DNA of 64,000 bases from Amoebidium appalachense. Lineage: Eukaryota; Ichthyosporea. Position 1 is the first letter of the stretch. Every line of letters starts with the position of its first letter. The notes under the pieces are model-generated. The model was not told where the DNA came from and did no database searches. It worked only from the letters and a program-made list of their open reading frames with translations. Location: contig CAVNZM010000004.1 of the NCBI GenBank assembly GCA_963693365.1, positions 12,772,001 to 12,836,000 of the forward strand, written 5' to 3'. The translations under genes and the position numbers were made by a program. This document shows, piece by piece, positions 47,088 through 54,040 of the stretch.

Positions 47088-47908
47088 CCCATCTCGTCAC
47101 GCCAGGCCTTGCTGACCATGCGGCCGAGCGCAGAGGCGGACTTGCACTTGATGCCACGGTCGACCACGAACTTCCCCACCGTGACATGGTCGGAGAGGGT
47201 GGTGCCTTCGATGGCCCGCAGACCCTGGTTGGGGAGCAGCATGTTGGAGACCGAGTCGTTGACGAGCTGTCGCATGCGCGGATCACGGTCCAGCCCCAGG
47301 CGCTCAAGCAGCGCCTCGTACTGAGCGAGGTTGTCCATAGCCATCTTCTGGTTCTCCCTCTCGAGACGCGTGATCTCCGCCTCCTCCCGGCGCAGACGCA
47401 GCCTCCGCTCCTCCTCCAGCTCCTCGCGGCGGCGCTTGCGGTCAGGGGTCTCGTCCGTGCCGTTGCGGAAGAACTCGCGCTCCTCGGGGGTGCTGTTGTC
47501 GTAGCGGGCCTCGATCTCGGGGATGAGAGAGAGATCACCTGACAGGAGACGGGCTATGTAGGTGGCACAAGTCTTGCGGAACTCGTGCGCGCGCTTGCCG
47601 GGGAGCAGAAAGATGATCTCGATGAGGAACTTGAAGGGAGCTACAGGTGTCAACTTGCCCTTTCCGTCGATGCGGAGAACATGGTGTCCATCAGACACCA
47701 TCTTCTTGATGTTGGAGTCTGTGGAATTCCTGAGGTCTGCCCATGCACACTTCGCTGCATTGGTAGTGCCTAGTACCAGGGATGCTACGTCCAGCACACT
47801 TGCCATCTTGGTGTCTTGGTCAATGCGAACAGTAGCATCCTTGAACTGGGGGAACTCCTTCCACAGAAGCGACATGTCCACCTTTGAGTTGCTCTGTCCG
47901 GTAGCCAT
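47088..47908 (-). CDS. BRO/KilA-N-like domain protein, C-terminus lost in gap
   Basis: Start ATG 47908; 273 residues visible, stop inside the gap. The N-terminal domain (about 20-135) has the pattern DTKMASVLDVASLV, GKGKLTPVAPFKFLIEI, LLPGKRAHEFRKTCA and LLSGDLSLIPEIEAR, which I associate with BRO-N/KilA-N-like DNA-binding modules of large DNA viruses and their endogenous relatives. A charged coiled coil follows (RKRRREELEEERRLRLRREE, about 155-205). Then comes a C-terminal segment LSDHVTVGKFVVDRG. The domain is paralogous to the N-terminus of the neighbouring 395-aa gene (shared KMAS-(V/L)-D, GK..P, IARL..GD..L..(E/D)IE). TATA 45 bp upstream; 112 bp separates it from the upstream gene's stop, same strand. 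Confidence 0.72.
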
Positions 47909-47945
47909 GCTGTGTCAGACTGACCCCAGGTGGCCGTGTGTGCTC

Positions 47946-47953
47946 TATTTATA
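47946..47953 (-). promoter_or_regulatory. TATA box of the BRO-like gene
   Basis: TATAAATA on the minus strand (GGTATAAATAGAGCA), about 40 bp before the ATG. Confidence 0.7.
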
Positions 47954-48019
47954 CCTGCGCGTGGCACCCTCAGTCGTGCTGAGGGCAGGTTGGTGCTTAT
48001 CCATTGAAATGTCTTGGGG

Positions 48020-49207
48020 CTACTGCGCGTGCTCCTGGCTGGCTTTCTTGAACACGCTGATGACGAGGTCCCTTGTCAAGTCGTCTTCCATGTGCTCCCT
48101 CGCCATCTCCAGCATGGCCGCGGCAAAGGTCACAAAGTCCACACGGAACAGCTCGCGCTCAACGTTCTTGTGTTTAAGCGCGGTGTGCAGACACTTCTCT
48201 GCAAGCGCCAGCTGCTCGGACGGCACGGGAAGCGCAAAGAGCAGGCGCTTGTTGGGCCCCACATGCCACGTACCGGCCTGCTTCATGCGGCCCTTCACGT
48301 CCTTCAGGCTCTGGCCGATCTTCAGACAGGGCGGGTCGCCATACTCGGACACAAACACGTAGATACCGGACTGCTGCTTGGTGCACACGTGGTTGGTGAC
48401 CCGGCGCAGCTCATCACTGGCATCCTCGAATTCCGATGGAATTTGGTCCTGCTTGAGATTGTCTGTGGTCTGAAGTTCCAGAAGCCGACACTGCACCTCG
48501 AGTTTCAGGCGCTCCTCCCGGATCACACTTGCCCGCTTGTCACACAGAGCGCCTTCCTCGCGCATCATCATGATCTCCGTGTACTGAGCAGATTCGGCGA
48601 TGCGCGCCTCCTTGTACAGACTCAGTGCAGTTTCCATCTCGGCCTGGTTGGTCATGAATTGGGTGATGTCTCCGAGCTTCAGTCTCTTGGGCTCCCTCTC
48701 GGGGGTGCCGGCCGCACCCATTTCCCCCCTCACACTGTCGCGCATGAAAGCGTTGGGTCCTGACGGGTTGGCCGCTGCCGTGGCACGGTTGCGCTCAATG
48801 TCCTCCACGAGTGTTTCGTCTCCTCCTTCCAGGCGCGCTATATCTTGGGCCCACTTGTCAATGATCGCGGAACCATAGCGTGAGCCAGATGCAATTTTTA
48901 GGGTTAGCCTACCCAGCGACTTAGCAGGCACACCAGGTGATGCCTTCCCTCCGACTTGAAATTGACAGTTGGTCACATTAAGAGAATCTTTGAGTTGAGG
49001 GTTTTTCTGCAAGAGACGGCGCAGATAGCAACCCGCTGCGTCTCTATCCAAACCGCGGACAAGCATGGTATAGTCCACCAAGCTTGCCATCTTCACACCG
49101 TCGACCTCACATACTCGAATGGCATAGTCGCCAATGCCAATACATTCGCCTTTTTCAGCGACAATCTCGTCTCCGGTCATTACGACTTCGTTGTGTTCAG
49201 TTTCCAT
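48020..49207 (-). CDS. BRO-like N-domain plus T5orf172/GIY-YIG-like C-domain protein, 395 aa
   Basis: Intronless; start ATG 49207 (METEHNEVV), 40 bp after a TATA box. N-domain (about 20-135) shares KMASLVDYTMLV, GK..P and IARLEGGDETLVEDIE with the neighbour. A middle helical region (EREPKRLKLGDI, then RASVIREERLKLEVQCRLLE) is coiled coil. C-domain (about 290-375) reads SGIYVFVSEYG, LKIGQS, KGRMKQAG, RLLFALPVPS and AEKCLHTALKHKNVERELFR, the order and spacing of T5orf172/MUG113 domains (a GIY-YIG-related fold). In such domains Y, K-I-G, R and E are the conserved positions, all present here. KilA-N/BRO plus T5orf172 fusions are typical of large DNA viruses and phages. Role is inferred as DNA-binding nuclease-like or regulatory. 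Confidence 0.8.
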   Translation of the reverse strand: METEHNEVVMTGDEIVAEKGECIGIGDYAIRVCEVDGVKMASLVDYTMLVRGLDRDAAGCYLRRLLQKNPQLKDSLNVTNCQFQVGGKASPGVPAKSLGRLTLKIASGSRYGSAIIDKWAQDIARLEGGDETLVEDIERNRATAAANPSGPNAFMRDSVRGEMGAAGTPEREPKRLKLGDITQFMTNQAEMETALSLYKEARIAESAQYTEIMMMREEGALCDKRASVIREERLKLEVQCRLLELQTTDNLKQDQIPSEFEDASDELRRVTNHVCTKQQSGIYVFVSEYGDPPCLKIGQSLKDVKGRMKQAGTWHVGPNKRLLFALPVPSEQLALAEKCLHTALKHKNVERELFRVDFVTFAAAMLEMAREHMEDDLTRDLVISVFKKASQEHAQ

Positions 49208-49245
49208 GGTTTGCGAGACTGAGGGGTTGGGTTGTGTGTTGGGCT

Positions 49246-49253
49246 CTTTTATA
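49246..49253 (-). promoter_or_regulatory. TATA box of the T5orf172 gene
   Basis: TATAAAAG on the minus strand (GAAGGTATAAAAGAGCC), 40 bp upstream of ATG 49207. The gene is divergent from the methyltransferase gene. Confidence 0.75.
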
Positions 49254-49289
49254 CCTTCGGTCTCGGCACCGGAACGAACTGATCTTTTC

Positions 49290-49380
49290 AGGGGAGCGTG
49301 GGGGGCTGGGAGGGGCTGGGGGTGGCTGGGGGTGCCTCGTCTGCCTCGCATGCCACGCATGCCTCGCGCGCAGAACGGCT
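49290..49380. repeat. GGCTGGGGGTG-rich repeat, copy 1
   Basis: GGGCTGGGGGTGGCTGGGGG then TGCCTCG repeats. A similar block lies at 51258-51365. Complementary CCCCCAGCCACCC at 49488-49500 would allow a hairpin. Confidence 0.7.
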
Positions 49381-49390
49381 GTGTGCGCCG

Positions 49391-49500
49391 TGTGCGCGTG
49401 TGCCCGTGTGCCCGTGTGCCTCGCACGCCTCGCGCGCAGAACGTGTTCGTGCTTCCTCTATTGTTCCTCGTGTGCCCCCCACAGCCACCCCCAGCCACCC
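49391..49500. repeat. Direct repeat, left copy, bracketing the methyltransferase
   Basis: About 110 bp shared with 50600-50710, including TGTGCCCGTGTGCCTCGC, TTCGTGCTTCCT, TATTGTTCCTCGTGTGCCCC and CACAGCCACCCCCAGCCACC. The gene 49557-50534 lies between the copies. Confidence 0.8.
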
Positions 49501-49556
49501 AGGGCCCGGTGGGGGGGGGGATTCTCCTCGTTTGATTTGAGTGGTCGTGTCATTTT

Positions 49557-50534
49557 ATGCATATTATGGAAATGCATGGCGCAGACCTCGCATACACAAA
49601 AGTTGTTCAAAAGTACTCGCGTGCGGATGGTCAGAGGGATTTTGCGGGTCTTGTGCGCTGGACCCCACCACCCCTCCGAAAAGGATCACCAACTACGCAA
49701 AGCAGAGTCGGCCTGAAGGCGGCAGACGTCTACCTCGCCAAACACCGCTTCAGGGCTTCCCGTTACCACAAGGGGGGTACACCCCGTCCCAGTGTCTATG
49801 ACTGTTTGCGCACCAGGGAGGGTAGAGCAAGCCTGCTCAAGGCACAGGCCAGAAATCCAGGCCGTCACATCCAAAATGCAGCCTCCATAAACTTTGGCGT
49901 GCCTGGTCAGTTCAAGCCTGCTGTTGTCAAGCAGCTCTACTCCACCTACTGTCTCAAGGGACGCGTCCTCGACCCATGCATGGGGTGGGGCAACCGTCTG
50001 CTGGCAGCCCTGGCCAGCCCACACGTCACACACTACTACGGTGTCGACAGCAACGTCGACATGGCAGGTGCCTACCGGGATCTGCTGGCAGCATACAACA
50101 CCGCAGGCAAGCGCGGGGCACAAGCGCTCCACGTGGATACAAAGTGGGCCCCGTTCGAGGCCGCGGCCGTGCACGGCAAGTTCGACTGCGCCTTCACGAG
50201 TCCACCATACTACAAAATAGAGTGCTACGCAAACATGCCAGCCTACTGCGACTACGAAGACTGGTGGGCCAGGTTCTACATCCCCATGCTTGAAAAGGTC
50301 GTGGCGCACATGGACGCGGATGGCTTTGTCCTCATCAACATACGCCAGAGCATCACCGAAAGGAGGATGTGCAGGCACATGGCAGGCCTGGGCTGGCCCC
50401 TGTACACCAAACACCGCATGCCCATAGCCGTCCGGCCCGGCTCAGGGGTTGCTGGTAGGCTGGACTACGAGCCCATCTACGTGTTCAGGAGAAAGGGTGC
50501 CGTGTCAACTCCAGCCCGCCACACGACCAAATAA
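49557..50534 (+). CDS. DNA N4/N6 amino-methyltransferase, about 325 aa
   Basis: Intronless. Predicted S-adenosylmethionine-dependent methylation of an exocyclic amino group of adenine or cytosine in DNA. SAM-binding motif I is at about 140-150 (RVLDPCMGWGNRLLAAL, DPxxGxG type). GVDSNVDM follows as the next strand. Catalytic motif IV is TSPPYYK at about 218-224, the (S/N/D)PPY class that excludes 5-methylcytosine enzymes. A later strand is DGFVLINIRQS. The first ATG is used here; ATGs at 49566 and 49572 are possible, since no TATA lies at normal spacing. The N-terminal 120 residues (LKAADVYLAKHRFRASRY, GRHIQNAASINFGVPGQFKP) may read sequence context. The gene is bracketed by direct repeats, and its stop overlaps an AATAAA in a small hairpin. 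Confidence 0.85.
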   Translation: MHIMEMHGADLAYTKVVQKYSRADGQRDFAGLVRWTPPPLRKGSPTTQSRVGLKAADVYLAKHRFRASRYHKGGTPRPSVYDCLRTREGRASLLKAQARNPGRHIQNAASINFGVPGQFKPAVVKQLYSTYCLKGRVLDPCMGWGNRLLAALASPHVTHYYGVDSNVDMAGAYRDLLAAYNTAGKRGAQALHVDTKWAPFEAAAVHGKFDCAFTSPPYYKIECYANMPAYCDYEDWWARFYIPMLEKVVAHMDADGFVLINIRQSITERRMCRHMAGLGWPLYTKHRMPIAVRPGSGVAGRLDYEPIYVFRRKGAVSTPARHTTK

Positions 50535-50541
50535 AGTCGTG
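50522..50541 (+). terminator. Stem-loop with stop codon and poly(A) signal
   Basis: CACGAC and GTCGTG form a 6-bp stem around the loop CAAATAAA; the loop contains both the TAA stop and an AATAAA. Candidate 3'-end signal of the methyltransferase mRNA. Confidence 0.5.
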
Positions 50542-50599
50542 ATCTCAAGAGAAAAGCCGCCCTGCGAGGCGCTGGCGCGGCTGGCGGGTACCTTGTGTG

Positions 50600-50710
50600 G
50601 TGTGTGCGTGTGCCCGTGTGCCTCGCCTGCCTCGCGCGGGGTGTGTTCGTGCTTCCTTTATTGTTCCTCGTGTGCCCCCCACAGCCCCCCACAGCCACCC
50701 CCAGCCACCC
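50600..50710. repeat. Direct repeat, right copy, bracketing the methyltransferase
   Basis: Matches 49391-49500 in the same orientation with small indels (one extra CCCCCCACAG). Lies between the facing 3' ends of the methyltransferase and the degenerate nuclease paralogue. Confidence 0.8.
50657..50662 (-). terminator. Possible poly(A) signal AATAAA (minus strand)
   Basis: TTTATT on the + strand, about 75 nt past the stop of the minus-strand gene ending at 50736. The left direct-repeat copy has TCTATT at the matching place, so the signal is specific to this copy. Confidence 0.4.
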
Positions 50711-50735
50711 GCGCCCCCGGGGAGGTGTCACGCCA

Positions 50736-51149
50736 TCAACGCCCGGACTTCCGAGCCTCTGGCGCAGCGGCGGGTGCCGTGTGCACGGGTGGGGGGGCAC
50801 TGTGAGGCCCAACCGGAAACAGCCCGTACAGGATGTCCTCCTCGCACGTCACCATGATCTCGTGCTTGTCCATGATCCTCATGGCGTGCGCGATGGTTTC
50901 GGCGGGCACGGGCGGGCCGTGGTTGAACAGGTGCACGCGCATCTCCTTGTCGGGGTGGAAGTGGTGGTTCGCCAGCACGTTCGCCATGGCCGTCTTCCAG
51001 TCGGCCAGCTGCTCGACCTGGACGATCTGGTGGTCCGTCAGCACGTCGATGCGCCCGACCTTGGTGAGCGTGTCCTCGACGCCTTCCAGCCGGTCGGCCA
51101 GCTCGTATACGACCATGTTCCGTGCGAACTCAAGCTCGGTGTCCGTCAT
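50736..51149 (-). CDS. Degenerate PD-(D/E)XK-like nuclease paralogue, 137 aa
   Basis: Intronless; start at MTDTELEF (51149), with an alternative in-frame ATG 12 nt upstream. Residues about 34-75 (VGRIDVLTDHQIVQVEQLAD, then WKTAMANVLANHHFHP and VHLFN) align with the adjacent 224-aa gene (AGRIDILTDTQVIEVKRVAQ, WKAALGQVQAYQRFYP, VHLFG). The Asp of GRID is kept, but the E-x-K pair of the catalytic motif is Q-x-E here, so cleavage activity is unlikely. The C-terminus is a Pro/Ala tail and the second domain of the larger paralogue is absent. It may be an inhibitor, partner or decaying copy. Confidence 0.68.
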   Translation of the reverse strand: MTDTELEFARNMVVYELADRLEGVEDTLTKVGRIDVLTDHQIVQVEQLADWKTAMANVLANHHFHPDKEMRVHLFNHGPPVPAETIAHAMRIMDKHEIMVTCEEDILYGLFPVGPHSAPPPVHTAPAAAPEARKSGR

Positions 51150-51257
51150 CACATACCGCACACATAAAATTCGCGTGCCGCCCCAACCGGGTTACCCATT
51201 GACAATCACACATCGCACTTTCGACCTTGTGTATGCGCCCGACAATGTTGCGGCGCG

Positions 51258-51365
51258 TGGGGGGCTGGGGGGGGCTGGGCGGGGCTGGGGTGGCTGGGGG
51301 TGGGTGGGGGTGGCTGGGGGTGGCTGGGGGTGCCTCGCGTGCCTCGCGCGCGGGGTGGGGTGTGT
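51258..51365. repeat. GGCTGGGGGTG-rich repeat, copy 2
   Basis: GGGGCTGGGGTGGCTGGGGG and TGCCTCGCG motifs as at 49290-49380, same orientation, between the two nuclease-like genes. Confidence 0.75.
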
Positions 51366-51395
51366 GTGCGTTTGTGTGTTTCTTCTCGGACAACT

Positions 51396-52070
51396 CTAAT
51401 TTGCCATGATCTTGCTATACACTATCTTGTGGGCACGGGTGTGTCTGCCAGGTTTCCCTATAGAGACACGCTCTCCTGCGGGAACAAACGACGACCCGCC
51501 CAAAACCCGTGTCAGCACCGTTCCCAGTCTCTTGATCCCCACCTCGCAATCGTCCAACATATTTATATCAGCCCATTGTCGCATGCAACCGGCCATCCCC
51601 GATGTCGTAACCCAGGTCCCATTCTCGATACCAAAGCTGTGTGTTCCGCGTGCGCCTGTCGCTATGTCCTTTAGAAAGTGTATTTCGTTCGACTCCTGTG
51701 CCCTGAGGCTCTCCGTTGGTTTTGTCCGGGTTGTGCAGATGTCCCCGTGACACCCCCAAATTAGCCGCAGAGTGTCGGGCTCCACCGTCACAAATACCCC
51801 AAGAGATTCTAAGGTCTCAACGGCAACCCTATAAACCTCGATGGATGCGTAACCAAACAGGTGCACACGAGCCTGTCGACCAGGGTAGAAGCGTTGGTAC
51901 GCCTGCACCTGTCCAAGCGCCGCCTTCCACTGCGCCACACGCTTGACCTCGATGACCTGCGTGTCCGTGAGTATGTCGATTCGGCCGGCTGGCGTGACCA
52001 CTTCGCACTTCCCCCCCTCAATCCTGGCTAACCGATCTCTGACCGACGCTTCATCATACGATGCCATCAT
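51396..52070 (-). CDS. PD-(D/E)XK-like nuclease, 224 aa
   Basis: Intronless; start MMASYDEAS at 52070 (second ATG 52067), with a TATA box 29-36 bp upstream. The N-terminal domain (about 10-95) has the restriction-endonuclease-like core: Asp in GRIDIL, E-x-K in QVIEVKRV, a following helix WKAALGQVQAYQRFYP, and strand ARVHLFGYA. The spacing D-(9 to 10)-ExK fits the fold. The C-terminal half (IHFLKDIATGARGTHSFG, MRQWADINMLDDCEVGIKRL) is not recognised and may bind DNA or a partner. A neighbouring paralogue lacks the catalytic pair, and a DNA methyltransferase lies 860 bp away, so an R-M-like grouping is possible. A DNA-repair or homing role is the main alternative. Confidence 0.7.
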   Translation of the reverse strand: MMASYDEASVRDRLARIEGGKCEVVTPAGRIDILTDTQVIEVKRVAQWKAALGQVQAYQRFYPGRQARVHLFGYASIEVYRVAVETLESLGVFVTVEPDTLRLIWGCHGDICTTRTKPTESLRAQESNEIHFLKDIATGARGTHSFGIENGTWVTTSGMAGCMRQWADINMLDDCEVGIKRLGTVLTRVLGGSSFVPAGERVSIGKPGRHTRAHKIVYSKIMAN

Positions 52071-52098
52071 AATAGGGTACCAAAAAAAACACGACTCA

Positions 52099-52106
52099 TT
52101 TTTATA
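52099..52106 (-). promoter_or_regulatory. TATA box of the nuclease-like gene
   Basis: TATAAAAA within ATAATATAAAAATGAG on the minus strand, 29-36 bp before ATG 52070. Confidence 0.65.
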
Positions 52107-52256
52107 TTATAAGCCAGTCCGGGTGTTATGAATCCGATATAACACCAATCACAACAAAACCACCGACACACCACCAACCTACCCAAGTTACCACCAACCT
52201 ACCAACAGTAATCGCGATTTCGATTAGTAGAATTAGACCCAAACGTCGATTTCACT

Positions 52257-52600
52257 TATAAATAGTAGGTTGGGTAGGTTCAGTGGGTTGTTTTGGGGTT
52301 GAGTCGAGCTGGGGCAAAAACAAACGAACACCAACGATGTGTGTTTGGGGGGACCCCTCCGAGAACCTACCCAACCTACCGAAGTTACCAAAACCCCCAA
52401 CAACCAATGAAATACGCCCGTTAAACCAAGAAACCAATCGGATGGCTTTGTTAAAACGTTTGCGCAAAACCCAAGCTACCACCAAGTGGCCGAAGTTACT
52501 GAAAGGAAGCTGGCGATCACTTATGCGAAAGTATCTTCGAGAACGAAACTCGATAAGCACGCGAGCACCCCCCCCCCACACACACACACACAAAGCGCCC
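52257..52600 (+). other. Promoter-like stretch with a doubtful short frame
   Basis: TATAAATAG at 52257-52265 precedes an ATG at 52337 (MCVWGDPSENLP) with a basic stretch (RKTQATTKWPKLLKGSWR) before the frame enters the repeat array and continues as repeat translation. Flanking AACCTACC/GGTAGGTT motifs are inverted copies (52178-52205 versus 52265-52282). I cannot tell whether a short gene ends in the array. Confidence 0.3.
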
Positions 52601-52732
52601 GGTGATAGCGCTCATGACACATCTCTCCAAGAACACATGTGCAAGCGCATGGTGATTGCGCTCATGACCCTACACTCAAACAACACAGGTGCAAGCACAC
52701 GCATTGCCCCTCCCCCCCACCCCCCCCCCCCC

Positions 52733-52766
<34 letters not shown>

Positions 52767-53100
52767 CCCCCCACACACACACACACAAAGCGCCCGGTGA
52801 TAGCGCTCATGACACATCTCTCCAAGAACACATGTGCAAGCGCACGGTGATTGCGCTCATGACCCTACACTCAAACAACACAGGTGCAAGCACACGCATT
52901 GCCCCTCCCCCCCCCCCCCCCCCCCCCCCCCCTCCCCCCCCCCCCCCCCCCCCCCACCCCTCCCCCCACACACACACACACAAAGCGCCCGGTGATAGCG
53001 CTCATGACACATCTCTCCAAGAACACATGTGCAAGCGCACGGTGATTGCGCTCATGACCCTACACTCAAACAACACAGGTGCAAGCACACGCATTGCCCC

Positions 53101-53143
<43 letters not shown>

Positions 53144-53296
53144 ACCCCCCCCCACCTCCCCCCACACACACACACACAAAGCGCCCGGTGATAGCGCTCA
53201 TGACACATCTCTCCAAGAACACATGTGCAAGCGCACGGTGATTGCGCTCATGACCCTACACTCAAACAACACAGGTGCAAGCACACGCATTGCCCC

Positions 53297-53328
<32 letters not shown>

Positions 53329-53395
53329 TTCCCCCCCTCCCCCCCCCCCCCTCCCCCCCCCCCCCCCCCCCCACCCCCACACACACCCACAAAGC
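52590..53395. repeat. 190-200 bp tandem repeat with poly-C, four copies
   Basis: Each unit holds two diverged 50-bp elements (GGTGATAGCGCTCATGACAC... and GGTGATTGCGCTCATGACCC..., each ending GTGCAAGC plus RCAC), then CGCATTGCCCC, a C run of variable length, and CACACACACAAAG. Copies differ mainly in the C-run length. Confidence 0.93.
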
Positions 53396-53510
53396 CCCCG
53401 GTGATAGCGCTCATGCCTCAGCTCTCACACAACACATGTGGAAGCGCCCGGTGATAGCGCTCATGCCTCAGCTCTCACACAACACATGTGGAAGCGCCCG
53501 GTGATAGCAC
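53396..53510. repeat. 50-bp unit, two tandem copies (variant)
   Basis: GGTGATAGCGCTCATGCCTC ... ACACATGTGGAAGCGCCC occurs twice in tandem, a variant of the 50-bp element in the preceding array. Confidence 0.85.
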
Positions 53511-53855
53511 ACTTTGCATCCCCCTCCCCCCCCACACACAAAGGCATTCGGGCACACACATGCACACTTTGCATCCCCCCCCCCCACACACACAAAGGCA
53601 TTCGGGCACACACATGCACACTTTGCATCCCCCCCCCCCCCCCACACACAAAGGCATTCGGGCACACACATGCACACTTTGCATCCCCCCCCCCCCCCAC
53701 ACACACAAAGGCATTCGGGCACACACATGCACACTTTGCATCCCCCCCCCCCACACACAAAGGCATTCGGGCACACACATGCACACTTTGCATCCCCCCC
53801 CCCACACACAAAGGCATTCGGGCACACACATGCACACTTTGCATCCCCCTCCACC
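53511..53855. repeat. 50-60 bp tandem repeat (GCATTCGGGCACACACATGC)
   Basis: Six copies of CACTTTGCATCC + C run + ACACAAAGGCATTCGGGCAC + ACACATGCA, varying in C-run length. Confidence 0.93.
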
Positions 53856-53910
53856 CCCTTCGTGAGAATGCACTGAGTGTCACATATTTATAATATGTTG
53901 AATTTTATTG

Positions 53911-54040
53911 ATTGTGAAAAAGCACGAAGTCGCCTACCCTAGTAATATGGTGATACCGATCAGTCAGGCCATTGATCGTAAAAAGGCACGAAGTCGCCTA
54001 CCCTGCTAGTAATATGGTGATACCGATCACAGTCAGGCCA
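53911..54040. repeat. Tandem duplication covering the C-terminal codons of the 619-aa gene
   Basis: AAGCACGAAGTCGCCTACCC ... TAGTAATATGGTGATACCGA occurs at 53919-53961 and again at 53985-54028. The second copy is coding (last residues of the 619-aa protein); the first lies just past the stop. Confidence 0.85.

Noticed and set aside
53438-53893. Frames of 120-151 aa on both strands
   Set aside because: Translations of the GCATTCGGGCAC tandem repeat.
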